The notes below the pieces were generated by a model that was given only the letters and a program-made list of their open reading frames with translations, searched no databases and was not told the origin of the DNA. 64,000 bases of DNA, from NCBI RefSeq assembly GCF_049856175.1, contig NZ_JBNDNA010000011.1, positions 1 through 64,000 on the forward strand, read 5' to 3'. Below, in pieces: positions 24,779 to 32,260 of this stretch (position 1 is its first letter; every line of letters begins with the position of its first letter). This stretch comes from JB111 sp049856175. GTDB taxonomy: Bacteria; Actinomycetota; Actinomycetes; Actinomycetales; Actinomycetaceae. The position numbers and the translations under genes are program-made.

Positions 24779-26788
24779 TCAGTCCGACGGCGGCACTGCG
24801 TCGGCGGGGCCGTCACCGGGGACGGGGCCGGCCGGCGCACCCGCGCCACCGACCGGTGCCGCGCCCTCGACCACCGCCTCGTCGGCGTCGGGGTCGACCC
24901 CCTGGGAGAACTGCGAGCGGTAGAGGCGGTGGTAGGCACCGCCCGCCTCGAGCAGCTCCTCGTGGTCGCCCTGCTCGACGATGTCGCCGTGCTCCATGAC
25001 GAGGATCGTGTCGGCGTCGCGGATCGTCGACAGCCGGTGCGCGATGACGAACGAGGTCCGGTCCGTGCGCAGCGCGCCCATGGCCTGCTGCACGAGCACC
25101 TCGGTCCTCGTGTCGACCGACGAGGTCGCCTCGTCGAGGATGAGGATCGGCGGGTCGGCGAGGAACGCCCGGGCGATGGTGATGAGCTGCCGCTCCCCGG
25201 CGGAGATGTTGGCGCCCTCGTCCTCGATCGCGGTGTCGTAGCCGTCCGGCAGGGTGTGGACGAAGCGGTCGACGTAGGTCGCCGTCGCGGCCGCCCGCAC
25301 CTCGTCGTCGGTCGCGTCGAGACGGCCGTACCGGATGTTCTCCATGATCGTCCCGCCGAAGAGCACGGCGTCCTGGAGCACCATGCCGACCTGGCTGCGC
25401 AGCACGCTCCGCTCGAGGGTCGCCGTGTCGACGCCGTCGAGCCGGATCTGGCCGGCGTCGATGTCGTAGAAGCGCATGACGAGGTTGACCAGCGTGGTCT
25501 TGCCGGCCCCGGTCGGCCCGACGATCGCCACCGTCCGCCCGGGCAGCGCCGTGAGCGAGAGGTCAGTGATGAGCGGCTGGTCGGGGGTGTAGGAGAAGGC
25601 GACGCGGTCGAACTCGACCATGCCCCGTACCGGCTGCGCGAGGCGCCCGGGCTGCGGGCCGGCCGGGTCGAGCGTGCCGCGCCCGGCGGACTCGGCGAGG
25701 TCGGGCTCCTGCTCGTCGGCGTCGAGCAGCTCGAAGATCCGTTCGGCCGACGCGACGCCGGAGATGAGCATGTTCGCCATGCCGGCCATCTCGCCCAGCG
25801 GCGCGTTGAACTCGCGCGAGTACTGGATGAAGGCGGTGACCTGGCCGAGCGACATCTGGCCGTTCGCCACCCGCAGGCCACCGACGACGGCGATGCCGAC
25901 GTACCCCAGGTACGTCACCCACTGCATGACGGGCATGATGACGCCGGAGTAGAACTGCGCCTTGAACGACGCCTCGAAGAGCTCCTCGTTCCGCTCGTCG
26001 AACCGTTCGCGCATGCTGTCCTGGCGCCCGAACACCGTCACCAGGTCGTGCCCCGTGAACGACTCCTCGATGTGGCCGTTGACGCGCCCCGTGTGGCGCC
26101 ACTGCGCGGTGAAGAGCTGCTGCGACCGCGACCCCACCACGCCGACGACGATCCCGGCGATCGGCAGGGCGGTGAGCGCGATGAGCGCGAGCTGCCACGA
26201 CAGCACGAACATCATGATGGTGATGCCGATGATCGTCATGAGCGCGTAGAAGAGCGACGCGAAGGCCTGCTGCATGGCGGCCTGGACGTTGTCGACGTCG
26301 TTCGTCGTGCGGGAGAGCAGGTCCCCGCGCTGCCGGGTGTCGAAGTAGCTCAGCGGCAGGCGGTTGACCTTGGTCTCGATCGCCTCGCGGAGCCGGTAGA
26401 CGACCCGCATGACGATCTCGTTGAGGACGAATCCCTGGAGCCAGTCGAACAGGGCCGCGGCCGCGTACATGCCGAGCACGACCAGCAGGAGGCGGCCGAG
26501 CTCGGTGAAGTCGACACCGGTGCCGGACAGGACCCCGTCGAAGATGACGTCCATGGCGTCGCCGAGGATCGTCGGCGCCCAGACGGTGAGCACGGTCGAG
26601 ATCGCGCCGGCCAGGAAGACGGCGGCCACGCCGAGCTTGTGGTCGGCGAGCGTGGCGAACAGCCGGCCCAGCGAGGGCCAGAAGCGCTTGGCCTTCCGGG
26701 GCGCGGAGCCCTCGCCCCACTCACCCGCACCGACGCTGTCCTGCAGCTCGGCGATCTCCTGCTCGGAGAGCTCGTGCTCCGTGCTCAT
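24779..26788 (-). CDS. heterodimeric ABC exporter subunit with the consensus Walker B/H-loop
   Basis: A 669-residue half-transporter with six membrane helices (about residues 50-345) and one nucleotide-binding domain. Walker A GPTGAGKTT, Walker B LILDEATSSVD with catalytic Glu, H-loop IAHRLSTI, but the signature is ISAGERQ instead of LSGGQ. Its start overlaps the stop of the other half (ATGA). The acidic C-terminal tail is Gly/Ala/Pro-rich. Function: export of a lipid, peptide or drug; substrate unknown. Confidence 0.88.
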   Translation of the reverse strand: MSTEHELSEQEIAELQDSVGAGEWGEGSAPRKAKRFWPSLGRLFATLADHKLGVAAVFLAGAISTVLTVWAPTILGDAMDVIFDGVLSGTGVDFTELGRLLLVVLGMYAAAALFDWLQGFVLNEIVMRVVYRLREAIETKVNRLPLSYFDTRQRGDLLSRTTNDVDNVQAAMQQAFASLFYALMTIIGITIMMFVLSWQLALIALTALPIAGIVVGVVGSRSQQLFTAQWRHTGRVNGHIEESFTGHDLVTVFGRQDSMRERFDERNEELFEASFKAQFYSGVIMPVMQWVTYLGYVGIAVVGGLRVANGQMSLGQVTAFIQYSREFNAPLGEMAGMANMLISGVASAERIFELLDADEQEPDLAESAGRGTLDPAGPQPGRLAQPVRGMVEFDRVAFSYTPDQPLITDLSLTALPGRTVAIVGPTGAGKTTLVNLVMRFYDIDAGQIRLDGVDTATLERSVLRSQVGMVLQDAVLFGGTIMENIRYGRLDATDDEVRAAATATYVDRFVHTLPDGYDTAIEDEGANISAGERQLITIARAFLADPPILILDEATSSVDTRTEVLVQQAMGALRTDRTSFVIAHRLSTIRDADTILVMEHGDIVEQGDHEELLEAGGAYHRLYRSQFSQGVDPDADEAVVEGAAPVGGAGAPAGPVPGDGPADAVPPSD

Positions 26789-28542
26789 ACCAGCTCCTCC
26801 GCACTGATCTGCGAGGCCACGATCTCCCGGTAGGTCTCGGAGCTCTCGAGGAGCTCGTCGTGGGTACCGCGGGCGACGATGCGGCCCTCCTCCATGACGA
26901 GGATGAGGTCGGCACCCGTGATGGTCGACACGCGCTGCGCGACGACGATCGTCGTCGCCCCGTCCGTGTACCGGCGCAGGGCCGACCGCAGCCGGGCATC
27001 CGTCGTCACGTCGAGGGCGGAGAACGAGTCGTCGAACAGGTAGACCCGGGGGCGTGCCACGAGGGCACGGGCGATGCACAGGCGCTGCCGCTGACCGCCG
27101 GAGACGTTCGTCCCGCCCTGCGAGACGTTGGACTCCAGGCCGGTGCGGGCATCGTCGCCCTCGCCCGTGGTCCGGTCACGGACGAACTCGGTGGCCTGGG
27201 CGGTGTCGAGCGCCGCCCACAGCTGTTCGTCGGTGGCGTCCGGGTTCCCGAACCGGAGGTTGTCGGCGACCGTGCCGGAGAACAGGTACGGCTTCTGCGG
27301 CACGAGCCCCACGGCCCGCGTGAGCGAGGAGCGGGAGAGCCGGTCCACGGGTAGGCCGTCGACGAGGATCTCCCCCGCCGTCGCGTCGTAGAGGCGGGGC
27401 ACGAGATTGATGAGCGTGGACTTCCCCGACCCGGTCGAGCCGATGATCGCCGTCGTGGTGCCGGCGCGCGCGGTGAAGGTGACGTCGTCGACGACCGGGG
27501 CGTCGGCGCCGGGGTAGGCGAAGGTCACGCCGCGCAGCTCGACGGTGCCGTCCGGGTCGCTCGGCTCGAGGGGTGCCTCTGGCTCGGTGACGGAGCCTCG
27601 GGCCTCGAGCACCTCGCCGATGCGCCGCGCGCAGATGATGGCGCGCGGGAACATCATGAACATGAAGGTGCCCATCATCACGGCCATGAGGATCTGCAGG
27701 AGGTACTGCATGAACGCCGTCAGGGCGCCGACCTGGACGAGGCCCTCGTCGACCCGGATGCCGCCGAACCACAGCACGGCCGCCGTGGCCAGGTGCAGGA
27801 CGAGGGTGATGACCGGCCCCATGAGGACGAACAGCCGGCCGATGTGCACCGAGGTGCGGGTGAGGGTCGCGTTGGCGCCGGTGAACCGCTCGGTCTCGTG
27901 CCGCTCGCGGACGAAGGCGCGCACGACCCGGATCCCCATGATCTGCTCACGCATGACGCCGTTGACGTCGTCGATGTTGGACTGCATGCGCTCGAACAGC
28001 GGCATCAGCCTCACCACGAGGACCCCGACGACCACGAGCAGGACGGGGACCGAGACCCACACGAGCCAGGACAGGCCGGGGTCCTCCTGGATGGCCATGA
28101 CGATGCCGCCGATCGACATGATGGGCACCATCACCATGAAGTTGAGCGCCATGAGCACGACCATCTGGACCTGCTGGACGTCGTTCGTGCCCCGGGTGAT
28201 GAGGGTCGGTGCACCGAACCGGCCCATCTCCTCGGCGGAGAAGGCGTCGACGCGCGTGTAGACCGCGCGTCGCAGGTCGCGGCCGAGCGCCATCGACATG
28301 CGGGCGCCGAACCAGACGGCCGCCACGGCGGTGACGAGCTGGACGAGAGCGACGCCGAGCATGAGGGCGCCCACGCGCCAGATGTAGGCGGTGTCCCCGG
28401 TGGCGATCCCGTGGTCGATGATGTCGGCGTTGAGGCTGGGCAGGTAGAGAGTGGCGATCGTGGCGGCCAGCTGCAGCACGAGGACGGCGACCACGAGGCC
28501 GAGGTACGGGCGACCGTAGGTCCGGACGAGCTTCCAGAGCAT
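26785..28542 (-). CDS. heterodimeric ABC exporter subunit with degenerate ATP-site residues
   Basis: A 585-residue half-transporter, six transmembrane segments then an ATPase domain. Walker A GSTGSGKST and signature VSGGQRQRL are normal. Walker B is VYLFDDSFSALD (Asp in place of the catalytic Glu), and the H-loop is VVAQRVSTI (Gln in place of His). Paired with the ISAGE signature of the partner, this makes one consensus and one degenerate ATP site, as in TM287/288-type exporters. ATG 28542 (MLWKLVRTYGRPYL) chosen from similarity; its ribosome binding site is weak. Confidence 0.88.
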   Translation of the reverse strand: MLWKLVRTYGRPYLGLVVAVLVLQLAATIATLYLPSLNADIIDHGIATGDTAYIWRVGALMLGVALVQLVTAVAAVWFGARMSMALGRDLRRAVYTRVDAFSAEEMGRFGAPTLITRGTNDVQQVQMVVLMALNFMVMVPIMSIGGIVMAIQEDPGLSWLVWVSVPVLLVVVGVLVVRLMPLFERMQSNIDDVNGVMREQIMGIRVVRAFVRERHETERFTGANATLTRTSVHIGRLFVLMGPVITLVLHLATAAVLWFGGIRVDEGLVQVGALTAFMQYLLQILMAVMMGTFMFMMFPRAIICARRIGEVLEARGSVTEPEAPLEPSDPDGTVELRGVTFAYPGADAPVVDDVTFTARAGTTTAIIGSTGSGKSTLINLVPRLYDATAGEILVDGLPVDRLSRSSLTRAVGLVPQKPYLFSGTVADNLRFGNPDATDEQLWAALDTAQATEFVRDRTTGEGDDARTGLESNVSQGGTNVSGGQRQRLCIARALVARPRVYLFDDSFSALDVTTDARLRSALRRYTDGATTIVVAQRVSTITGADLILVMEEGRIVARGTHDELLESSETYREIVASQISAEELV

Positions 28543-28837
28543 GAGGACTGCTTTCGGTCGGTCGGCGGTGGTGGATCGGGGTTCGAGAGACAGGAACGAG
28601 TGCCGGGCTCGCGGTCGGGACCTCATGCGCGGGGCCGGGGTCCCGCGCCGGGCCGCCGTCACGAGCCGGCCTACCTTAGACGCCCGTGCCCCGGTGGGCG
28701 CCAGTGGATTCTCGACGTGCTCCGCAACGGTCGTGCTCGGGCGGGGTGGTGCTCACACGCGGTGGTCATGCGCGGTGGATCAGACGTGGTGGTGCTCGGG
28801 CGTGCGGGAGGCACGGTATCGACCCCCACCGACAGCG
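28543..28837. other. intergenic stretch upstream of the ABC exporter
   Basis: Non-coding on both strands as far as I can tell. It contains degenerate direct repeats around GGTGGTGCTC (about 28746-28797), rich in GGTGG and CGGTGG units. It must hold the exporter promoter, but no convincing -10/-35 was picked. Confidence 0.4.
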
Positions 28838-28874
28838 CGCGGCCCCGGGCACCGCGTGGGTGCCCGGGGCCGCG
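28838..28874 (-). terminator. strong hairpin terminator of rbpA
   Basis: A 16-bp uninterrupted GC stem (28838-28853 with 28859-28874) around a GCGTG loop, 22 nt after the rbpA stop. No T tract, as usual in this genome. Confidence 0.7.
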
Positions 28875-28896
28875 ATCCGGGTCGTCTCCCGCTCGG

Positions 28897-29250
28897 TCAG
28901 GCGCTGCGGCGGCGCAGCTGACCGCTGCGCAGGAGCGCGAGCCGCTCCTCGAGCAGGACCTCGAGCTCCTCGACCGAGCGGCGCTCGAGGAGCATGTCCC
29001 AGTGGGTGCGGACCTTGCGGGCGGGCTTGACGGGCTCCGGCCGCTCGGTGTCCCGGCGCAGGGACTCCTTGCCGCAGGTCGGGCAGTCCCACAGGGCCGG
29101 GATCTCGGCCTCCATGGAGAACGGGACGGTGTAGGTATGGCCGTCCACGCAGTCGTAGGTCACGCGCTGGCGCTCGGCGAAGTCCACACCGTCCTCGGAC
29201 TCCATCGAGTACGCACCGATCTTCATGCCACGCAGTGCTCGGTCCGCCAT
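28897..29250 (-). CDS. rbpA: RNA polymerase-binding protein RbpA
   Basis: 117 residues, the normal size. It is an actinobacterial activator that binds RNA polymerase with group-1/2 sigma factors and stabilises the open complex. Visible: N-terminal tail MADRALRGMKIGAYSMESE, core domain with YDCVDGHTYTVPFS and DCPTCGK, basic linker PEPVKPARKVRTHWDM, and the C-terminal sigma-interaction helices LLERRSVEELEVLLEERLALL. Start ATG 29250 follows GAGGAGAG. It ends in a very strong hairpin. Confidence 0.95.
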   Translation of the reverse strand: MADRALRGMKIGAYSMESEDGVDFAERQRVTYDCVDGHTYTVPFSMEAEIPALWDCPTCGKESLRRDTERPEPVKPARKVRTHWDMLLERRSVEELEVLLEERLALLRSGQLRRRSA

Positions 29251-29437
29251 GGTCTCTCTCCTCACCTGTCGGGGGCCGCGGCTGTTGTCCGCCGCGGCGG
29301 TGGGTCTCGGCCGCGCCACGACGCGGGTCGTGGGGCTGCGGAGCCACCTCCTGCTGATCTCGTGAACACCGGACGGTCGTCCGATGTTCCCTCGTCGGTC
29401 GCTTTCGTGTGTGACCTGGGCGACGCCCGCCGGATCC

Positions 29438-30238
29438 TCAGCGGCGGCGCAACCTGCCCAGGAGTCCGCGGACCTGCCCGGCCCGGTGGCGGGCGCCCCA
29501 GGCGGTGGTGCGCCACAGCGCCTCCCGCACGATGCCCCCCGTCATCTTGGACACGCCCTCCTCGCGCTCGACGAACACGATCGGCACCTCGACGATGCGC
29601 ATGCCCGCGCGGTGGACGCGCCAGGTCATGTCGACCTGGAAGCAGTAGCCGGCCGACTCCACCTCGTCCAGGTCCAGCGCGCGAAGCGTCGCGGCGCGGA
29701 AGACCCGGAACCCCGCGGTGGCGTCGCCGACCGACATCCCCAGCGCGAGCCGGACGTACGTGTTGCCGGTCCGCGAGATGACCTCCCGGCTGCGCGGCCA
29801 GTTCGCGACCTCGCCGCCCGGGACCCAGCGCGAGCCGATGACGAGGTCCGGGGCGTCGCCCGCCTCCGCGCGCTCGAGGAGGACCGGCAGGTCGACAGCC
29901 CGGTGGGAGCCGTCGGCGTCCATCTCCACGACGAGCTCGTAGCCGCGCTGAAGGGCGCGCGAGAACCCGTCGACGTACGCCCGACCGAGGCCCTCCTTGC
30001 CGGCCCGGTGCAGGACGTCGACCTGCGCGTCGGCCGCCGCCAGCTCGTCGGCGAGGTCGCCCGTGCCGTCCGGGCTCGCGTCGTCGACCACGAGGACGTC
30101 GACCCACGGTGCGGCCTCGCGCGCGCGGCGCACGGCCACGGGCAGGGACTCCAGCTCGTTGTAGGTCGGGATGATGACGAGCGTGCGCGGGTGCGCGTCC
30201 TCGGGCGAGGACGGGTGCGCGTCGTCGGGTGCGGACAC
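29438..30238 (-). CDS. polyprenol monophosphomannose synthase (GT2 glycosyltransferase)
   Basis: A 266-residue cytoplasmic-face GT2 enzyme. It has IPTYNELESLPVAV, VVDDASPDGTGDLAD, the VEMDADGSH metal site and the ESAGYCFQVDMTWRVHRAG region characteristic of dolichol/polyprenol-phosphate mannosyltransferases. It would transfer mannose from GDP-mannose to polyprenyl phosphate for lipoglycans and protein O-mannosylation. GTG 30238 with AGGAG 5 nt upstream. It follows lnt by 38 nt; in mycobacteria Ppm1 is a fusion of these two activities, which supports the assignment. Confidence 0.88.
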   Translation of the reverse strand: MSAPDDAHPSSPEDAHPRTLVIIPTYNELESLPVAVRRAREAAPWVDVLVVDDASPDGTGDLADELAAADAQVDVLHRAGKEGLGRAYVDGFSRALQRGYELVVEMDADGSHRAVDLPVLLERAEAGDAPDLVIGSRWVPGGEVANWPRSREVISRTGNTYVRLALGMSVGDATAGFRVFRAATLRALDLDEVESAGYCFQVDMTWRVHRAGMRIVEVPIVFVEREEGVSKMTGGIVREALWRTTAWGARHRAGQVRGLLGRLRRR

Positions 30239-30276
30239 GGGTGCTCCTGGGTCGGGGCCGGGGCGTGCGCCTCGGC

Positions 30277-31848
30277 TCACCGCGAGCGGGCGGGAGCCGT
30301 GAGGCGGCCCCTGACGATACCGGCCACGCCCAGGCCCGCGGTGACCAGGACGGCCACGAGTCCTGCGGGACGCGCCACACGCACGGCGGGCGTGATCTCC
30401 GTGCGCAGCGGGAGGTCCTCGCCCGTGTACGTCGTCACCTCGAACAGGTCGGTGCGCTCGAGCAGCTCCCCGTCGGGGGCGACGACGCCGGACACGCCGG
30501 TGCGTCCGACCTGCACGGCGGACCGCCCGAACTCCACAGCGCGGAACCGCGTCATGGCCAGCTGGTGCGCGCTGACCGCGGTGTCGCCGTGGGTGGCGTT
30601 GTTGGTCGGGATGACGATCATCTCCCCGCCGAGCGCCACGCCCTCGGCGATGATCGCCTCGTAGCCGACCTCGAAGCAGATCCCCACCGCGAGGGGGACC
30701 TGCCGACCGAGCCGCTCGACACCGACCTCGACGAGGCCCGGTCGGTCGCCGGGCAGCATGTCGGTGGTCACGCGGTCCACGGCCGGGGAGAAGAACCGGA
30801 AGAAGTTCCGGTAGGGCATGTACTCGCCGAACGGCACCGGGTGCTGCTTCGCGTAGGCCTGACCGACCGGCCCCTGACCGGCCTCCCAGACGACGAGCTC
30901 GTTGTAACGGTTCCGGCCGCCGTCGCCGTCGTCGACGTACCGCTGGGTACCGAGGAGGACCGGCACGCCGGCCGCCTGCGCGGCCCGCTCGACGGACGCC
31001 GCGACGTCCTCGTCCGTGCGCGGGTCGACGTCGGCCGCGGACTCGGCCCACAGGACGAGGTCCAGATCGGGCTCGCCGGACACGAGCTCCTCGGTGAGGT
31101 CCGCATGGTCGGCGGTGACCTGGCGAGCCTCCGCGCTGGTTGTCAGCCCGCCGCCGGGGACGTGGACCTGGACGGCACCGACCGAGAGCGTGCCCGACTG
31201 GGCGCCCGTCGGCAGCGGCAGGATCAGGCCCACGAGCAGGACGACGCCCCCGGTGGCGACCAGCCGCACACCACGGAACGGACGCAGCCTGCTCGTGGCG
31301 GACACGCCCTCGGCGAGCAGCACGCCGGTGAGCACGACGAGCGCGGAGACGAGCGGCTCCCCGCCGAGCCGGGCGAGGGAGACGAGCGGCCCGTCGACCT
31401 GGCTGTGCGCGAGCACGCCCCACGGCAGTCCGCCGAACGGGACGTTCGAGCGCACCACCTCCACGCCGACCCAGGCGAGAGCCGCGAGGAGTGCGCCGAT
31501 CAGCGGTCGACGGGATGCGCCGAGCGCGGTCACGGCCCAGGCGCGCAGCGGCCCGTACAGGGCGAGGATGAGGGCCTCGAGGATCGACAGCGCCACCCAC
31601 GGCAGCCACTCCCCGCCGCCGACAGCCTGGACCGCCCACGAGAGGTGCCGCAGCATGAAGGCCAGTCCGAAGCCGGCGGCCACGAGGTAGGCGAACCTCG
31701 CGGAGTGACCCCGCAGCGCCAGGTGGAGCGCCCCGACGGCGAGGATCGCGAGCCACCACCACGTCCGGGGGGCGAACGCCAGGTCGGCCGCGAGCCCGGC
31801 GGCGACGGCGAGGACCAGGGCGATCGGGCGCGGGAGCGTGGCGGGCAC
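30277..31848 (-). CDS. lnt: apolipoprotein N-acyltransferase
   Basis: 523 residues. About six to seven N-terminal membrane helices (1-210) and a periplasmic nitrilase-fold domain, then a final helix (about 500-517). The catalytic triad is visible: E269 (WAES), K334 (YAKQHPVPFGEYMP) and C391 (GICFEVGYE). It N-acylates the lipidated Cys of lipoproteins. Start GTG 31848 has no SD but a TAGACT hexamer 6 nt upstream, indicating a leaderless mRNA. Several lipoproteins in this window are candidate substrates. Confidence 0.93.
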   Translation of the reverse strand: MPATLPRPIALVLAVAAGLAADLAFAPRTWWWLAILAVGALHLALRGHSARFAYLVAAGFGLAFMLRHLSWAVQAVGGGEWLPWVALSILEALILALYGPLRAWAVTALGASRRPLIGALLAALAWVGVEVVRSNVPFGGLPWGVLAHSQVDGPLVSLARLGGEPLVSALVVLTGVLLAEGVSATSRLRPFRGVRLVATGGVVLLVGLILPLPTGAQSGTLSVGAVQVHVPGGGLTTSAEARQVTADHADLTEELVSGEPDLDLVLWAESAADVDPRTDEDVAASVERAAQAAGVPVLLGTQRYVDDGDGGRNRYNELVVWEAGQGPVGQAYAKQHPVPFGEYMPYRNFFRFFSPAVDRVTTDMLPGDRPGLVEVGVERLGRQVPLAVGICFEVGYEAIIAEGVALGGEMIVIPTNNATHGDTAVSAHQLAMTRFRAVEFGRSAVQVGRTGVSGVVAPDGELLERTDLFEVTTYTGEDLPLRTEITPAVRVARPAGLVAVLVTAGLGVAGIVRGRLTAPARSR

Positions 31849-31854
31849 CGGGGA

Positions 31855-31860
31855 AGTCTA
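31855..31860 (-). promoter_or_regulatory. -10 hexamer TAGACT for leaderless lnt
   Basis: On the minus strand TAGACT is followed by six bases and then the GTG. There is no Shine-Dalgarno sequence, so the transcript likely begins at the start codon. Confidence 0.55.
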
Positions 31861-32192
31861 CGAAGGAGCGGGGGCGCCCGCCGATCCGCCCCGGCGACCG
31901 CACCGGGGGAGGCCCGCGCACCCTTCGGACCGTGCCGTCGCCCGGGGGCGTCGACAACGTTTTCTACTGGGCGCGCGGGCCGTGCGACCTACGGCGTCAC
32001 GGCCAGGTCGGGGCCCGGCCACCTGCCGCGAGGCGTTGGGAGAACATAGCCCGGACGCGGAGTACCCCGCATCCTCCCCTCCGCCACCGGCGGCGGTGTA
32101 TTGGCAGGTCAAGGGCTTGGTTGCAGGTCAGTGGGCCGCGGACTCCCCGGCGTGTCGTCCCTCGGCGTGTCCTCCACGGGCTGTGGACAACC
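31861..32192. other. intergenic region upstream of lnt
   Basis: No supported gene. A single TGTGGACAA (32182-32190, complement TTGTCCACA) matches the high-GC actinobacterial DnaA box. The interval is otherwise featureless GC-rich DNA with CGGCGGTGT and GGCAGGTCA runs. One box is too little to call an origin. Confidence 0.35.
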
Positions 32193-32211
32193 CCGGTGGC
32201 GTGGCCGCCGG
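32193..32211 (-). terminator. possible terminator hairpin of helY
   Basis: CCGGTGGC-GTG-GCCGCCGG, 8 bp with one G-T pair and a 3-nt loop, 40 nt after the helY stop and beyond the octamer repeats. Confidence 0.4.
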
Positions 32212-32212
32212 C

Positions 32213-32260
32213 AGACGCTCAGACGCTCAGACGCTCAGACGCTCAGACGCTCAGACGCTC
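32213..32260. repeat. tandem repeat: six copies of AGACGCTC
   Basis: Six perfect 8-bp units, spanning the last codons and stop codon of helY. Every unit contains TCA (TGA on the coding strand), so the gene ends inside the array whatever the copy number, but the last residues depend on phase. Likely a slippage-prone microsatellite. Confidence 0.9.

Noticed and set aside
32182..32190. Origin of replication from a DnaA-type box
   Set aside because: One TTGTCCACA match only, no box cluster, no dnaA/dnaN/gyrB nearby, no AT-rich unwinding region.
32213..32260. CRISPR array
   Set aside because: Units are 8 bp with no spacers and overlap a coding end.
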